Assembly: GCF_004343305.1 (NCBI RefSeq)
Contig: NZ_SMAF01000003.1
Location: forward strand, 192,901 to 231,104
DNA length: 38,204 bases
Direction: 5' to 3'
From: Pseudofulvimonas gallinarii
GTDB taxonomy: Bacteria; Pseudomonadota; Gammaproteobacteria; Xanthomonadales; UBA2363
The notes under the pieces are model-generated. The model did no database searches. It was not told the DNA's origin and saw only the letters and a program-made list of their open reading frames with translations. Made by a program: the position numbers and the translations under genes. Shown piece after piece: positions 18,515-27,700 of the stretch. How positions within the stretch are numbered: the stretch's first letter is position 1; each line of letters begins with the position of its first letter.

Positions 18515-19408
18515 TCAGCTGACGGCGGCGCGCTTGGCTGCCGGCAACGCCTTGCGGATCTCCGCGTTCAGGGCCGGTGCGATCGCCTCAAATCCCTGCT
18601 CGGTGGGATGGATCTCGTCGTTCCAGAACGCGTCGGTGGCGGCGGATGGCTCATCCGTGAAATCGGCGTAGTTGAAGAAACCCTTGTAGTCATGCGCAAG
18701 CCCGGCCAGCACCAGGTCGCGGAAGCCCTCGCGCATCAGCAGGTGGGCGAAGCGTCGCGCCTCGTCCATCGCGCCCAGCACCGGCTTCATCGGTGGCCAC
18801 AGCCATGGGCCGGTGTCGCGCTTGAACGTGGCCACCAGGCCGATGTTCCTCGTCGTCAGTTTCGCTTTCGCGCCGATGCGCTGCACCAGCGCATAGCCGT
18901 GGCCGACGACGCGGAAGGCCGGGCGCTTGCGATGCAGCGGCTCCAGCGCGTCCAGCAGCCGGTGGTAATGCGCGGCGATCGTCCCGAACAGGCCGGCGTC
19001 GACCACGCGGTCGAAGGCCTCCTCGGCGCTCATCCGCCCGGCGTCCTTCTTCGGGAAAATCTTCGCCAGCCGTTCGGAAAGGCCATCGTTGCCGCCGGCA
19101 CTGACGCAGAGCACGTCGAAGGGATAGGTCTTCAGCCAGCCCAGCGTCCGCGCCACGGAGCGCTTGTCGAACAGCTGCGCCGCCAGCGCGCCCGGCTTGC
19201 CCGCCAGCATCGCCAGGCCGTCGATGCGACGCATGCTCTGCAGCGCCAGGTTCATGTACAGCGGCGTGGTGAACCAGGAATCGCCCCAGTACAGCAGCAC
19301 CGGCTTGCGCTCCAGCATCGCCTCCAGCTGCCTGCGCTGCGCGCTCCTCGGCGTGCCGAAGACACGCCGCCACTGTCCCCACGAGGTTTCGACATCCTGC
19401 AAGGCCAT
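18515..19408 (-). CDS. SGNH/GDSL-type hydrolase
   Basis: 297 aa esterase-like protein of the SGNH fold. Block I is YWGDSWFT with the nucleophile Ser44, block III is SAGGNDGL (Gly106/Asn107), and block V is WNDEIHPTEQGF with Asp264 and His267. Substrate unknown; family members act on acyl esters of lipids, glycans or peptidoglycan. There is no clear signal peptide. The open frame extends to 19606, but ATG 19408 has a strong GGGAGGGA Shine-Dalgarno and begins the recognisable sequence; the 66 upstream residues look random. It lies upstream of the patatin gene on the same strand and may be cotranscribed with it. Confidence 0.85.
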   Translation of the reverse strand: MALQDVETSWGQWRRVFGTPRSAQRRQLEAMLERKPVLLYWGDSWFTTPLYMNLALQSMRRIDGLAMLAGKPGALAAQLFDKRSVARTLGWLKTYPFDVLCVSAGGNDGLSERLAKIFPKKDAGRMSAEEAFDRVVDAGLFGTIAAHYHRLLDALEPLHRKRPAFRVVGHGYALVQRIGAKAKLTTRNIGLVATFKRDTGPWLWPPMKPVLGAMDEARRFAHLLMREGFRDLVLAGLAHDYKGFFNYADFTDEPSAATDAFWNDEIHPTEQGFEAIAPALNAEIRKALPAAKRAAVS

Positions 19409-19726
19409 GGCATCCCTCCCGTGTCGACCCACTGTCCTTTCCAAGGAGGCGCGACAGCGTGGGCAGTCCCAGCGACAGCACGCGCCAGGGGCGTCTACGG
19501 CCGCTCCCTGGCAACCGGATTGGGTCGTCGTGACAACCCGATGCCCACCCGCCGCCCACCAACGGCCGCGGTGGTGATGGGGTCCCTGGCCAGCCAGGTC
19601 CACCATGGCAAGCCCGGCCGCTCTCAGCCAAACGACGATGGGCTGACTTCCGTCCAGACGATTGTTGGCATCACGCAGGGTCGTAATGTGACCTGCGACA
19701 TCGAAAGGCCGGGAGTCGCCAGTATG
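19409..19726. other. Intergenic stretch with no recognised gene
   Basis: Between the SGNH hydrolase start and the pilin control region I see no convincing coding frame, RNA gene or repeat. It should contain the minus-strand promoter of the hydrolase gene, but no strong -35/-10 pair stands out. Confidence 0.5.
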
Positions 19727-19741
19727 TGACGCTCAGCGTCA
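19727..19741. promoter_or_regulatory. 15-bp palindrome upstream of the first pilin gene
   Basis: TGACGCTCAGCGTCA is a perfect 7+1+7 palindrome about 150 bp upstream of the sigma-54 promoter. Such symmetry fits a dimeric regulator site or a small hairpin. No binding protein can be named. Confidence 0.45.
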
Positions 19742-19745
19742 GTTT

Positions 19746-19792
19746 CTGTCCTGAATCGTTAGCGCCTCTGTAACAACTGTCACGAAACTGTC
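19746..19792 (+). promoter_or_regulatory. Candidate PilR-binding CTGTC boxes
   Basis: CTGTC occurs at 19746, 19777 and 19788, and a related TTGTC at 19820-19824. In Pseudomonas aeruginosa, PilR binds a series of (C/G)TGTC boxes upstream of pilA. Here the boxes lie about 90-130 bp upstream of the sigma-54 -24/-12 element, a normal distance for an enhancer-binding protein. Short motif, so the match alone is weak. Confidence 0.45.
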
Positions 19793-19879
19793 TTGCCGAT
19801 CAGCCATTTAGACGGACGGTTGTCACACTTCAACGAGAACGTCCGTGAGGATTGATTACCGAATGCGCAGAATCGCGAT

Positions 19880-19895
19880 TGGCACGGGTGTTGCT
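19880..19895 (+). promoter_or_regulatory. Sigma-54 promoter of the first pilin gene
   Basis: TGGCACG-GGTG-TTGCT is a full match to the RpoN consensus TGGCACG-N4-TTGC, with GG at 19881-19882 (-24) and GC at 19893-19894 (-12). Transcription should start near 19905, leaving a leader of about 75 nt before ATG 19980. RpoN/PilR control of pilA is established in Pseudomonas and related bacteria. Confidence 0.9.
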
Positions 19896-19979
19896 CAAGT
19901 CCTTCCGCCGGCGCGACGTGGAAACCACCCGCATCGGAACGTTCAAACAAACAACCAACTATCTCACCGGGAGATTGTC

Positions 19980-20345
19980 ATGCAGAACATCCGTCGCAAC
20001 AGCGGCTTCACCCTCATCGAACTGATGATCGTGGTCGCCATCATCGCCATCCTGGCCGCCATCGCCCTGCCGGCCTACCGTGACTACCTGCAGCGCTCGG
20101 CCAACGGCGCCTGCCTGTCGGAAGCCAAGGCCTACATGAACACCGCCGTCGCCGACGCCGCCGACAACCGCTCGCCGACCCTTTATCGTCCGGTCGCCTG
20201 CGTGTCCATCGACAGCGCCGTGAGCATCGCCAATTTCCAGGCTGGCACCATCAAGACCTTCGTTCCGCAGAGCCGCGGTACGACTGCACTGCTGAAGAAC
20301 TCCACCTGTGACGCCGGCAGCGGCACCTGCAGCCTGGCGCCGTAA
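19980..20345 (+). CDS. pilA: Type IV major pilin (first copy)
   Basis: Structural subunit of type IV pili. 121 aa. Nine-residue prepilin leader ending Gly9, then Phe10 (+1) and the invariant Glu14 (+5) in [22 protein letters not shown], the cleavage/N-methylation site and membrane helix. The mature part is short for a pilin. It has four cysteines (45, 74, 110, 117), allowing two disulfides including a C-terminal loop [14 protein letters not shown]. The ATG follows a GGGAGA Shine-Dalgarno; the upstream open frame is not pilin-like. Behind a sigma-54 promoter and followed by a strong terminator, so mostly monocistronic with read-through to the glycosyltransferase-like gene. Confidence 0.95.
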   Translation: MQNIRRNSGFTLIELMIVVAIIAILAAIALPAYRDYLQRSANGACLSEAKAYMNTAVADAADNRSPTLYRPVACVSIDSAVSIANFQAGTIKTFVPQSRGTTALLKNSTCDAGSGTCSLAP

Positions 20346-20391
20346 TCGGGCTGGCTCCAGCACGGCGAATTCCTGTTCGCCGTTGGCTTAG

Positions 20392-20417
20392 CGAAAAGCG
20401 CCGAAAGGCGCTTTTCG
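20392..20417 (+). terminator. Terminator after the first pilin gene
   Basis: CGAAAAGCGCC-GAAA-GGCGCTTTTCG forms an 11-bp perfect stem with a stable GAAA tetraloop, followed by TGTTTAT. A second hairpin (ACGGCGAA/TTCGCCGT, 20362-20383) precedes it. Partial read-through would lower expression of the downstream gene relative to pilin. Confidence 0.85.
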
Positions 20418-20502
20418 TGTTTATGGGGACAGTTTGCGGGCGGCACCCTCACGCCGAAGCCATCGCAAGACTTTTTCGAATGAATGGGCGAGGTCGCATT
20501 CC

Positions 20503-22407
20503 GTGAAGTCCCAACCTGCCGGCGCCGATTCCAATAGCCGGACTGCCGTGCGTTCCTTTGCGGTCTTCAGTGTCCTGATTGCGCTGCTGGCAGGGCTGCC
20601 TTTCACGGCAGGGCTGCCGGGTGAATTCGTCTTCGACGATATTCCCAACATTGTCAACAACACCTCCATCCATTTGACCGAGCTGAACATGGCGGCGGTC
20701 ACCGAGGTGCTCGCGACGCCGCAGGTGTCTGGAAGTCTGCGCTCGCTGCCGACGCTCACCTTTGCGTTGGATTACTGGCGGGCCGGCGGTGCCGATCCCG
20801 CCGCCTTCAAGACCACCAACATCGTGATCCATGTGCTCTCCGTGTTGGTCCTGGCCTGGTTCTTCAGGCGCGTCTTCCAGCTCGCAGGTGTTCGGTCCGT
20901 TCCAGGGGGCTGGTGGGCCCTGGGCCTGGCCTTCGCATGGGCCGTCCATCCGCTTCAGGTGTCGGCGGTGCTTTACGCCGTCCAGCGACTCCAGACCATG
21001 GGCACGCTGTTCCTGCTGCTTGCGCTGGTGGCCTACCTCCAGGCACGCCATGCGCAGATCGAGGGCCGTTCGGGACGGACCGGACTTCTATGCGCGGTGT
21101 TGCTCTGGGCATTGGCCATGGGCTGCAAGGAGGACTCGATCCTGCTGCCGGCCTATACGCTGGCGCTGGAACTGACCGTGTTGCGTTTTGCCGCCATGGA
21201 TTCGCGGCTGCAGGCCGTACTGCGCCGGGGATACCTTATTGCGGCACTTACTGGAACAGCGGTCTTTCTCCTGTGGGTCATTCCCGCCCACTGGCATTGG
21301 GACGCCTACCCCGGACGGGACTTCTCGACCCTTGAGCGTCTGCTGACACAGGGGCGCGTCCTCTGGTTGTACCTGTGGCAGATCCTGTTTCCACTGCCCT
21401 CGCACATGCCGTTCCATTACGACTGGCTCGAACCGTCGCGCGGCCTTTTTCAGCCGTGGTCGACGCTGCCGGCGCTCGTCGGCGTGGCGGCGCTGCTCGT
21501 CCTTGCCTGGTCGCAAAGCCATGTCCGTCCGCTGCTGGCACTGGGCCTGTTCCTGTTCTTCGCTGCGCACTTCGTCGCCAGCAATGTCATCGGACTGGAA
21601 CTGGCCTACGAGCATCGCAACCATTTCGCGCTGGTCGGGGCGATGCTGGCAGTCGGCAGCGTCGCGATGCAATGCCCCTATGCGCGCCCACGGCCCGCGC
21701 TGCAGGCCTTGCTCGGCCTGCTCGTACTGGCCGCGCTGGCGGCAGCGACCGTGCAGCGTGCGCATGCCTGGCGCAGCAATGAGACACTGGCACAGGCCAG
21801 TACCGCCGCGGCGCCGCGATCGCCCCGGGCATGGATCGAACTGTGCAACGCGCAACTCCTGGCGGGTGGTCCGATATCGAGGGACAACACCCGATTGGAC
21901 GAGGCGATCACCGCCTGCACGGCCGGGGCCGATTCGAATCCGGAGACGCTGAACTGCCTGGCCCTTCTGGTCGTGTTGAAAACGCTTCGTGGCGACATCG
22001 AGGCCCGGGACTGGGATCGTTTCCAGCAGCGGCTGGCCACGGTCCGGATGAGCTGGGACAACATCCGTGCGCCGCTGATCCTGACGCACTATGCCGGTCA
22101 AGGTGTCGGTCTGGACAAGGCGCGCGTTCTGACCGCGCTGGCGACGCTGGACCGGCGCGTGACACTACAACCTCACACGCTGGTGTCGATCGGGGAGGCG
22201 ATCCTGCGTGTCCTGCAGGAACCCGATCTGGCCGTGCCCTATTTTGTCAAAGCGCTCCAGCGCGTGCCGCCGGGGGATCCCTATGTCCGGCAGCTGATGG
22301 CGGAGCTGACCGCCAAGGGACGCCCCGATCTCGCTGGCGTGATCGAAAGCGCGGATGCGGCGCCCCGGGACCTCGTGCCTGCGCCAGCGACCGGTGACGG
22401 GCGCTGA
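20503..22407 (+). CDS. TMTC-like GT-C glycosyltransferase with C-terminal TPR-like region (first)
   Basis: 634 aa polytopic inner-membrane protein resembling TMTC/PMT-type O-glycosyltransferases, which use a polyprenyl- or dolichyl-phosphate sugar. The first external loop carries the conserved acidic pair EFVFDDIPNIVNN (Asp45/46). Then come LPTLTFALDYWRAGG, a helix with HPLQVSAVLYAVQR (149-162), CKEDSILLP (208-215) and YEHRNHFALVGAML (369-382), the position of the ERYLYLPS-like motif of TMTCs. About ten membrane helices reach residue 410; the last 200 residues are helical and TPR-like. GTG 20503 is chosen (GAGG upstream, followed by the first hydrophobic segment); the frame opens at TTG 20434. 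Its place between two pilin genes suggests pilin as acceptor, which is inference. Confidence 0.78.
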   Translation: MKSQPAGADSNSRTAVRSFAVFSVLIALLAGLPFTAGLPGEFVFDDIPNIVNNTSIHLTELNMAAVTEVLATPQVSGSLRSLPTLTFALDYWRAGGADPAAFKTTNIVIHVLSVLVLAWFFRRVFQLAGVRSVPGGWWALGLAFAWAVHPLQVSAVLYAVQRLQTMGTLFLLLALVAYLQARHAQIEGRSGRTGLLCAVLLWALAMGCKEDSILLPAYTLALELTVLRFAAMDSRLQAVLRRGYLIAALTGTAVFLLWVIPAHWHWDAYPGRDFSTLERLLTQGRVLWLYLWQILFPLPSHMPFHYDWLEPSRGLFQPWSTLPALVGVAALLVLAWSQSHVRPLLALGLFLFFAAHFVASNVIGLELAYEHRNHFALVGAMLAVGSVAMQCPYARPRPALQALLGLLVLAALAAATVQRAHAWRSNETLAQASTAAAPRSPRAWIELCNAQLLAGGPISRDNTRLDEAITACTAGADSNPETLNCLALLVVLKTLRGDIEARDWDRFQQRLATVRMSWDNIRAPLILTHYAGQGVGLDKARVLTALATLDRRVTLQPHTLVSIGEAILRVLQEPDLAVPYFVKALQRVPPGDPYVRQLMAELTAKGRPDLAGVIESADAAPRDLVPAPATGDGR

Positions 22408-22465
22408 GCCGCCTCCTGCCGTTCTGGATGTGCCAGGAAATCGAACTCAAACAAGCCGGATGATC

Positions 22466-24325
22466 ATGAACATCACGCACAGACGATTCCTCTTGCTGGC
22501 GACCATCGTCGCCCTTCTTGGCGCCGGGGTATTCAGCCTGGGACTGGGCGGCCCCTTTGTGCTTGACGACGCGCACACCATTGTCGAAAACGCGGGCGTC
22601 CATATGGAGTCGCTGGATCGCGACTCCCTGCTCGATGCCGCCGCGAGTTTCTATGCGGGCAAAGGGACGCGGCCATTGCCCATGCTGACGTTCGGCCTGG
22701 ATTACTGGCGTCACGGCAGCCTGGACGCGCGCACCTACAAGATGACGAACCTGTTCATCCATGCCTTGACGACGCTGCTGCTTGCACTGTTCGTCCGCCG
22801 GCTGCTGCGGCTGGCCGACTGGCCCGCACAGCGGGCGGCGCTGGCAGCGCTCGCGGTGGCGCTGGTCTGGGCGGTCCATCCCTTGCAGGTGTCCAGTGTG
22901 CTGTACGTGGTGCAGCGGATGCAGACGATGGCCGCCCTGTTCCTCGTGCTCGCGCTGTGGGCGTATCTCGGTCTGCGTCGGGCGGAGATGGAAGATCGCC
23001 CGGGCTGGCGCTATGGCGTGCTGGCGCTGGTGAGCTGGGTGCTGGCACTGGCAAGCAAGGAAGACGCGATCCTGCTTCCCGTCTACGCGCTGGTGCTTGA
23101 ACTGACCGTGCTGCGCTTCCGGGTCTCCCGTCCCGAACGTGAGCGGGGATTGCGCAGGAGCTGGCTTGCCGCCGCGCTCGTCGGGGTTGCCGTGTTCCTG
23201 TTCTGGGCCTTGCCGCACTACTGGAGCAGCGAGGCCTATCCGGGCCGTGATTTCAACAGCATGGAGCGGCTGCTGACGCAAGCACGGGTGCTGGTGATGC
23301 ACCTGGGACAGGTCCTGCTGCCCTTGCCCAGCCTGATGCCCTTCAACTACGACGATTTCGAGGTGTCGCGGGGCCTGCTGCAGCCCGTTACCACCTTGCT
23401 GGCGCTGCTCGCTTTGACTGCCGTGCTGGTCTGGGCCTGGCTCTGGCGCCGGCGCAGGCCGGTCTTCGCCTGCGGCGTGCTGTTCTTCTTTGCCGGGCAT
23501 GTGTTGACCAGCAACGTGATCGCCCTGGAACTGGTGTTCGAACATCGTAATCACCTCCCGCTGGTCGGGGCGGTGCTGGCACTGGTCGACCTGTTCTGGC
23601 TCGCCTGCCAACGCTGGCAGGCGCCCCAACGTTGGAGCGCGGTCGGGGCGGGCGCTTTGCTGCTGCTGGTGACCGTGGCAGGCGGCGCGCGCGCACATCT
23701 CTGGGGAGATGCGGCCCGGTTCGCCGAACACAACGTCGACATCGCACCGGATTCTCCCCGTGCCTGCCTGACCCTGGGGGGCGTCTATTTCGACCTTGCC
23801 GGACGCAAGAACAGTCGCGGCAGCCCCTATCTGGATCGGGCCATCGAGGCCGTAGAGGACTGTGCGCAGCGGACAGGGTCGGCCTCGGCCTATTCCAACA
23901 TTGTGATCTACAAGACAATCCAGGGCACCGTCACGCCGGAAGACTGGCAGCGCCTGCTCCAGCGTCTGGAAGAGGTCCCCATGCTGCCCGCGAACAAGAA
24001 CATCCTCTGGACAACCTTCGCGAATGTCCGGGCCGAAATCGGACTGGAAGAAGCGCAGGTCATGCGTGTGCTGGACGTCATCGTGCGGCGCGCCCAATTG
24101 CAGCCCGCCGAATACTTGCGCATCGGTGCGTTCCTGTACCTGTCGACATCCCAACCCGACGCAGCGCTGCCCTATTTCGTCCGCGGCGCAGAAATGTTGC
24201 CGACTGGCGACAGAAGTGTCGTGAATCTGCGAAACGAGTTTCGTGCGGTCGGCCGCGACGATTGGGCGCGCGCATTGGAGAAGGCCAACCGCATGGATTC
24301 CACACCCGGCTCGCGCGGACTGTGA
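22466..24325 (+). CDS. TMTC-like GT-C glycosyltransferase with C-terminal TPR-like region (second)
   Basis: 619 aa paralogue of the preceding gene, collinear along its whole length. First loop PFVLDDAHTIVENAG (Asp34/35), then RPLPMLTFGLDYWRHG, HPLQVSSVLYVVQRMQTM, SKEDAILLPVYAL, AYPGRDFNSMERLLTQ and FEHRNHLPLVGAVLAL. The C-terminal 200 residues (SPRACLTLGGVYFDLAGR onward) are helical, TPR-like and diverge more than the membrane part. Start ATG 22466 (22460 also possible); 58 bp after the previous stop, so the pair is probably one transcript. The second pilin gene follows 75 bp downstream with its own promoter. Two divergent copies between two pilins may serve different pilins or different sites. 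Confidence 0.78.
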   Translation: MNITHRRFLLLATIVALLGAGVFSLGLGGPFVLDDAHTIVENAGVHMESLDRDSLLDAAASFYAGKGTRPLPMLTFGLDYWRHGSLDARTYKMTNLFIHALTTLLLALFVRRLLRLADWPAQRAALAALAVALVWAVHPLQVSSVLYVVQRMQTMAALFLVLALWAYLGLRRAEMEDRPGWRYGVLALVSWVLALASKEDAILLPVYALVLELTVLRFRVSRPERERGLRRSWLAAALVGVAVFLFWALPHYWSSEAYPGRDFNSMERLLTQARVLVMHLGQVLLPLPSLMPFNYDDFEVSRGLLQPVTTLLALLALTAVLVWAWLWRRRRPVFACGVLFFFAGHVLTSNVIALELVFEHRNHLPLVGAVLALVDLFWLACQRWQAPQRWSAVGAGALLLLVTVAGGARAHLWGDAARFAEHNVDIAPDSPRACLTLGGVYFDLAGRKNSRGSPYLDRAIEAVEDCAQRTGSASAYSNIVIYKTIQGTVTPEDWQRLLQRLEEVPMLPANKNILWTTFANVRAEIGLEEAQVMRVLDVIVRRAQLQPAEYLRIGAFLYLSTSQPDAALPYFVRGAEMLPTGDRSVVNLRNEFRAVGRDDWARALEKANRMDSTPGSRGL

Positions 24326-24351
24326 TGGCGATCACCTGGACGCCTGCCGAA

Positions 24352-24366
24352 TGGCCTAATACTTGC
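24352..24366 (+). promoter_or_regulatory. Sigma-54 promoter of the second pilin gene
   Basis: TGGCCTA-ATAC-TTGC keeps the invariant GG (24353-24354) and GC (24365-24366) at the exact RpoN spacing. Transcription should begin near 24377, with a leader of about 24 nt before ATG 24401. The match is weaker than that of the first pilin (CCT for CAC), so lower basal strength is likely. Confidence 0.75.
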
Positions 24367-24400
24367 AGAGCAATGCGCAGGGGATAACGGGAGAGTTTCC

Positions 24401-24763
24401 ATGAAAAGACGGATCACGGGATTCACGTTGATCGAATTGATGATCGTGGTGGCGATCATCGCATTGCTGGCCGCAATTGCTCTGCCTGCCTACCGCGATT
24501 ACCTGCAGCGCTCTGCCAACGCCGCCTGTCTGGGTGAAGCCAACGCATTCATGCACACCGCTGCCGCCGACATGGCCGACGGGCGGGACAGCACGGTGTT
24601 TGTCGGGTCAGCCTGCGCATCGGGGCCGCCGGCGCGGTTGACGCCGCCCGACTGGAATGCCAATACCCAGGTCCTGTTTACGCCACAATCCCGCGGGACC
24701 GCCGCATTGTTGAAAACCTCGACGTGCGGTGCCGGCACGGGCGCCTGTTCTTTGAATCCCTGA
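24401..24763 (+). CDS. Type IV major pilin (second copy)
   Basis: 120 aa paralogue of the first pilin. Seven-residue leader to Gly7, Phe8 (+1), Glu12 (+5), helix [18 protein letters not shown]. Nearly identical to the first copy through residue 60, different in the middle (about 62-90), and similar again at the end ([23 protein letters not shown]). The four cysteines (43, 72, 109, 116) are conserved. GGGAG precedes the ATG. Own sigma-54 promoter inside or just after the previous gene's end. The variable middle is the part expected to be exposed on the fibre. Confidence 0.94.
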   Translation: MKRRITGFTLIELMIVVAIIALLAAIALPAYRDYLQRSANAACLGEANAFMHTAAADMADGRDSTVFVGSACASGPPARLTPPDWNANTQVLFTPQSRGTAALLKTSTCGAGTGACSLNP

Positions 24764-24784
24764 GACGACGTTTCCTCTCAGGGA
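24757..24784. terminator. Hairpin spanning two convergent stop codons
   Basis: TCCCTGAGA-CGACGTTTCC-TCTCAGGGA forms a 9-bp stem that includes the stop codons of the second pilin (+, ends 24763) and the spermidine-synthase-like gene (-, ends 24778). Only 14 bp separate the two genes. No T tract, so it may be a bidirectional but weak terminator. Confidence 0.55.
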
Positions 24785-27700
24785 CTTAGCGCGAAGGTGC
24801 TGCAGCCGTCCCGTCCCGGCGCTGCAGCGCCCATCGGGTCGGCGGGCCCGCTGCCAGCGAGTGCGCGCAACAGGGCGCGCACGCTGGGCTGGTAGCTGGA
24901 GGGCGGCACCTGGGCACCGAAGCGCGCTTCAAGTGTGCACAGGCCTGTCCAGTCAGCTGTCGCTGCTGCCGCCGACATCGCGCCGATCAGCGCGGTCTCG
25001 TCCATGGCAGATGATGTTTCAAGGTCGCTGCCGTTGTTGCGCTGGGAGAGCCACGCCTCGCCGGCCTGGCGCATTGCCAATGGATCCCGCGCGGACGTGC
25101 TTTCGACAACCGCCATCGCAAGGTCGAATTGCGGGCTGTGTGCGCGACAGGTCGAAATGTCGGACTGGCTCCACAGTTCTGCAAGGGGTGCCGGCGGAAG
25201 GTGCGGAATCATCGCTTCCGCGATCTCGACCAGGCGGGCCTCCAGATCGGACAACGCCATGCCGTCGATGGGACATTCGGCGACCAGCGTCAGGAATTGC
25301 CCGAGGCGAGCGCGGTCATCCGGTGTCAACGCCGCGCCCGCTGCATGGCCCTTCAGTACCTGTGCGTGATGCCGCGCCCGGACCGCGCGCTGATCGGCCA
25401 CGAACAGGTCCGGAAGTGGCAAATCAACATCCAGCGGCAGCGACTGTCGGATTCCGAGCAGTTCCAGGACAGGCTGCCTGAGAACGGGAAGACCGGTAAA
25501 CCCACCCGCAGCACGTCGCATGAAGCGCGTGCGCGGGGCTTCCAGGCTCAGCAGCGGGTAATAGTCCGAATTTGCAGGCGCACCATACAACTGGCCCATC
25601 GCCCGCAACAGACGCGCGTCCGCGACTTTTCGATAGGCCAGTTGCTCCGGCCGGGTAATGCCCAGATAGGCCAGCTCCGAACCCAGTACGCCCTGTAGGA
25701 CGCGCTCGTAGTCGATCGACGGCAATGCGGGCCCGGGCGTCGCGATGATGATGAGATCAACTCCATTGCTCAGCCAGGCCGCGTAATCGCCAAATGCCGG
25801 CGTCAGGGCGTTGAGCACGGAACTCACCAGACGATCATCGACCTCATAAAGCTGAACCCACTGGACGAACAAGCCGTCGGCCTTCAATTGCTGCGGTATG
25901 AACTCATAGAATTCCGTTGAGAACAGTGCGCCGACACCACTGACCCAAGGGTTGGATGGCTCCGAAATGATGATGTCGTATTGCCGCCCTCGGCTGGCGA
26001 ACCAGGCCTTGGCGTCATCGATCACGATGGCCGACCGTGGGTCGCCGTAGGCACGATGAACGCGCGGCATGAACAGCGATGCGCCCTGCACCATCGCTTC
26101 CTCGATCTCCACGGTTTCCACGCGCTGGACACGCGGATCACCAAGACTTGTGTGCGTGGTGAGGCCGGATCCGAATCCGATGATGCCGATCTGTTCGGGC
26201 GCAGGATGCATGGCCAGTGGCAACGCCGCGGCAAGAATCATGGTCAGCTCGTCACTGGGCGGCGCCTGGTCAGGTGAAAGCGTCAACCCCGCATCGATCT
26301 TGCCGTTCGTGGCGATGCCGGCGCGGCCATCGGGCGTGGCGATCACCGACACGCTGGCCGTTTTGCCATCCCGATAGAACACCACCCGGTTGGACGGATC
26401 GAGTTCGGACTTGCCGTGACGGAACACGCCGGACGCCAGACGCATCGGATCGAACTGGACCTGCGTGATGGCCACTCCGAGGGCGAGGAACACCACCGCT
26501 GCCGCCGCCGCGAGGCGCATCAGCGCCGGTCGCGTATCAACACAGTGCCGCAGCAGTACCAGGCCGATGCCCATGTCGACCAGTGCACCCACGCAAAGCG
26601 CCAGTTTCAGGCCGAGCATCGGAATGAGCAGATGGATCGCGGCGACCACGCCGACAATCGAGCCCATGGTGTTCCAGGCGTAAACCCGGCCGATGGAGCG
26701 CTCGCCGAAGCCCGCGCGCAACAGCACCACCGTGAACAGCGGCAGTGTCGTACCGGCGAAGAAGGCGGCAGGCAGCATGATGGCAATGGCGATTGCGCCC
26801 GTGCCCAGGTTGAACAGCGCGTAGCCGCCTTCACTGGGTGAAAGCGCACCCAGCAGCCAACCGACCCACTCGAAGGCATTCGCGTAAAGCACCAGTGAGG
26901 CAAGGGCGGCCAGTCCCATCGCAATCTGCATCCAGCCGGCGAGGCGCAACGGCAATGGCGAGCGATCCGCGCGCTTGCGGATCCACAGACCACCCAGTGC
27001 AATGCCGGCAATGAACGAGGCCAGCATCAGCTCGAAGGCATGCTGCGTGCTGCCGACAGCCAGGCCCAGCATCCGGATCCAGACAATTTCATAAACGAAC
27101 GATGCGGCGCCAGAAATGGCGGTTGCGAACAGCACCAGGCGCAGCATGCGCAGGGAACCCGGGTCGGCTGCCGCCTGATGCGACACCGGCGCCGGCGCGG
27201 TTTCCGGGGCTCGCGCCAGCCACCAGGCAAGGGCCGCGACCAGCAGGTTGAGCAGGCCGGCGCTGATCGACGTACCCGGAAGGCCCACCGCCGGGATCAG
27301 GACGAAGACGCTGGCCAGCGCGCCGATGGCCGCGCCGATGCTGTTGGTAAAGTACAGGCCGCCCAGCAATCCCCCTTCCTGGCCCGGGAAGCGGCGGATC
27401 AATCCGCCACTCATCAGCGGAAAAGTCATGCCCAGCAGGATCGTCTGCGGCAGGATCAACAAGGCGGCGACGAGCCACTTGATCACGGAAGCCATCGCTG
27501 CCGAGCCGGCAAGCGGAATCAGGACGTCGTAGCCCAGGCCGACTGTATGGGTGAACACCGTATGGAAGCCGATGCCCAGAACGCCGATCACCAGCTCGAC
27601 GATGGCATAGCCGCGCAGCAGGTTCCGCCAGCCGGTACCGACTTTGGCAATCCAGGCCGCACCGATCGCCATGCCGCCCATGAACAGCGCAAGCACCAGC

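Noticed and set aside
22247-24154. 635-codon minus-strand frame opposite the second TMTC-like gene
   Set aside because: Gln/His/Arg-rich composition typical of an antisense shadow; no motifs.
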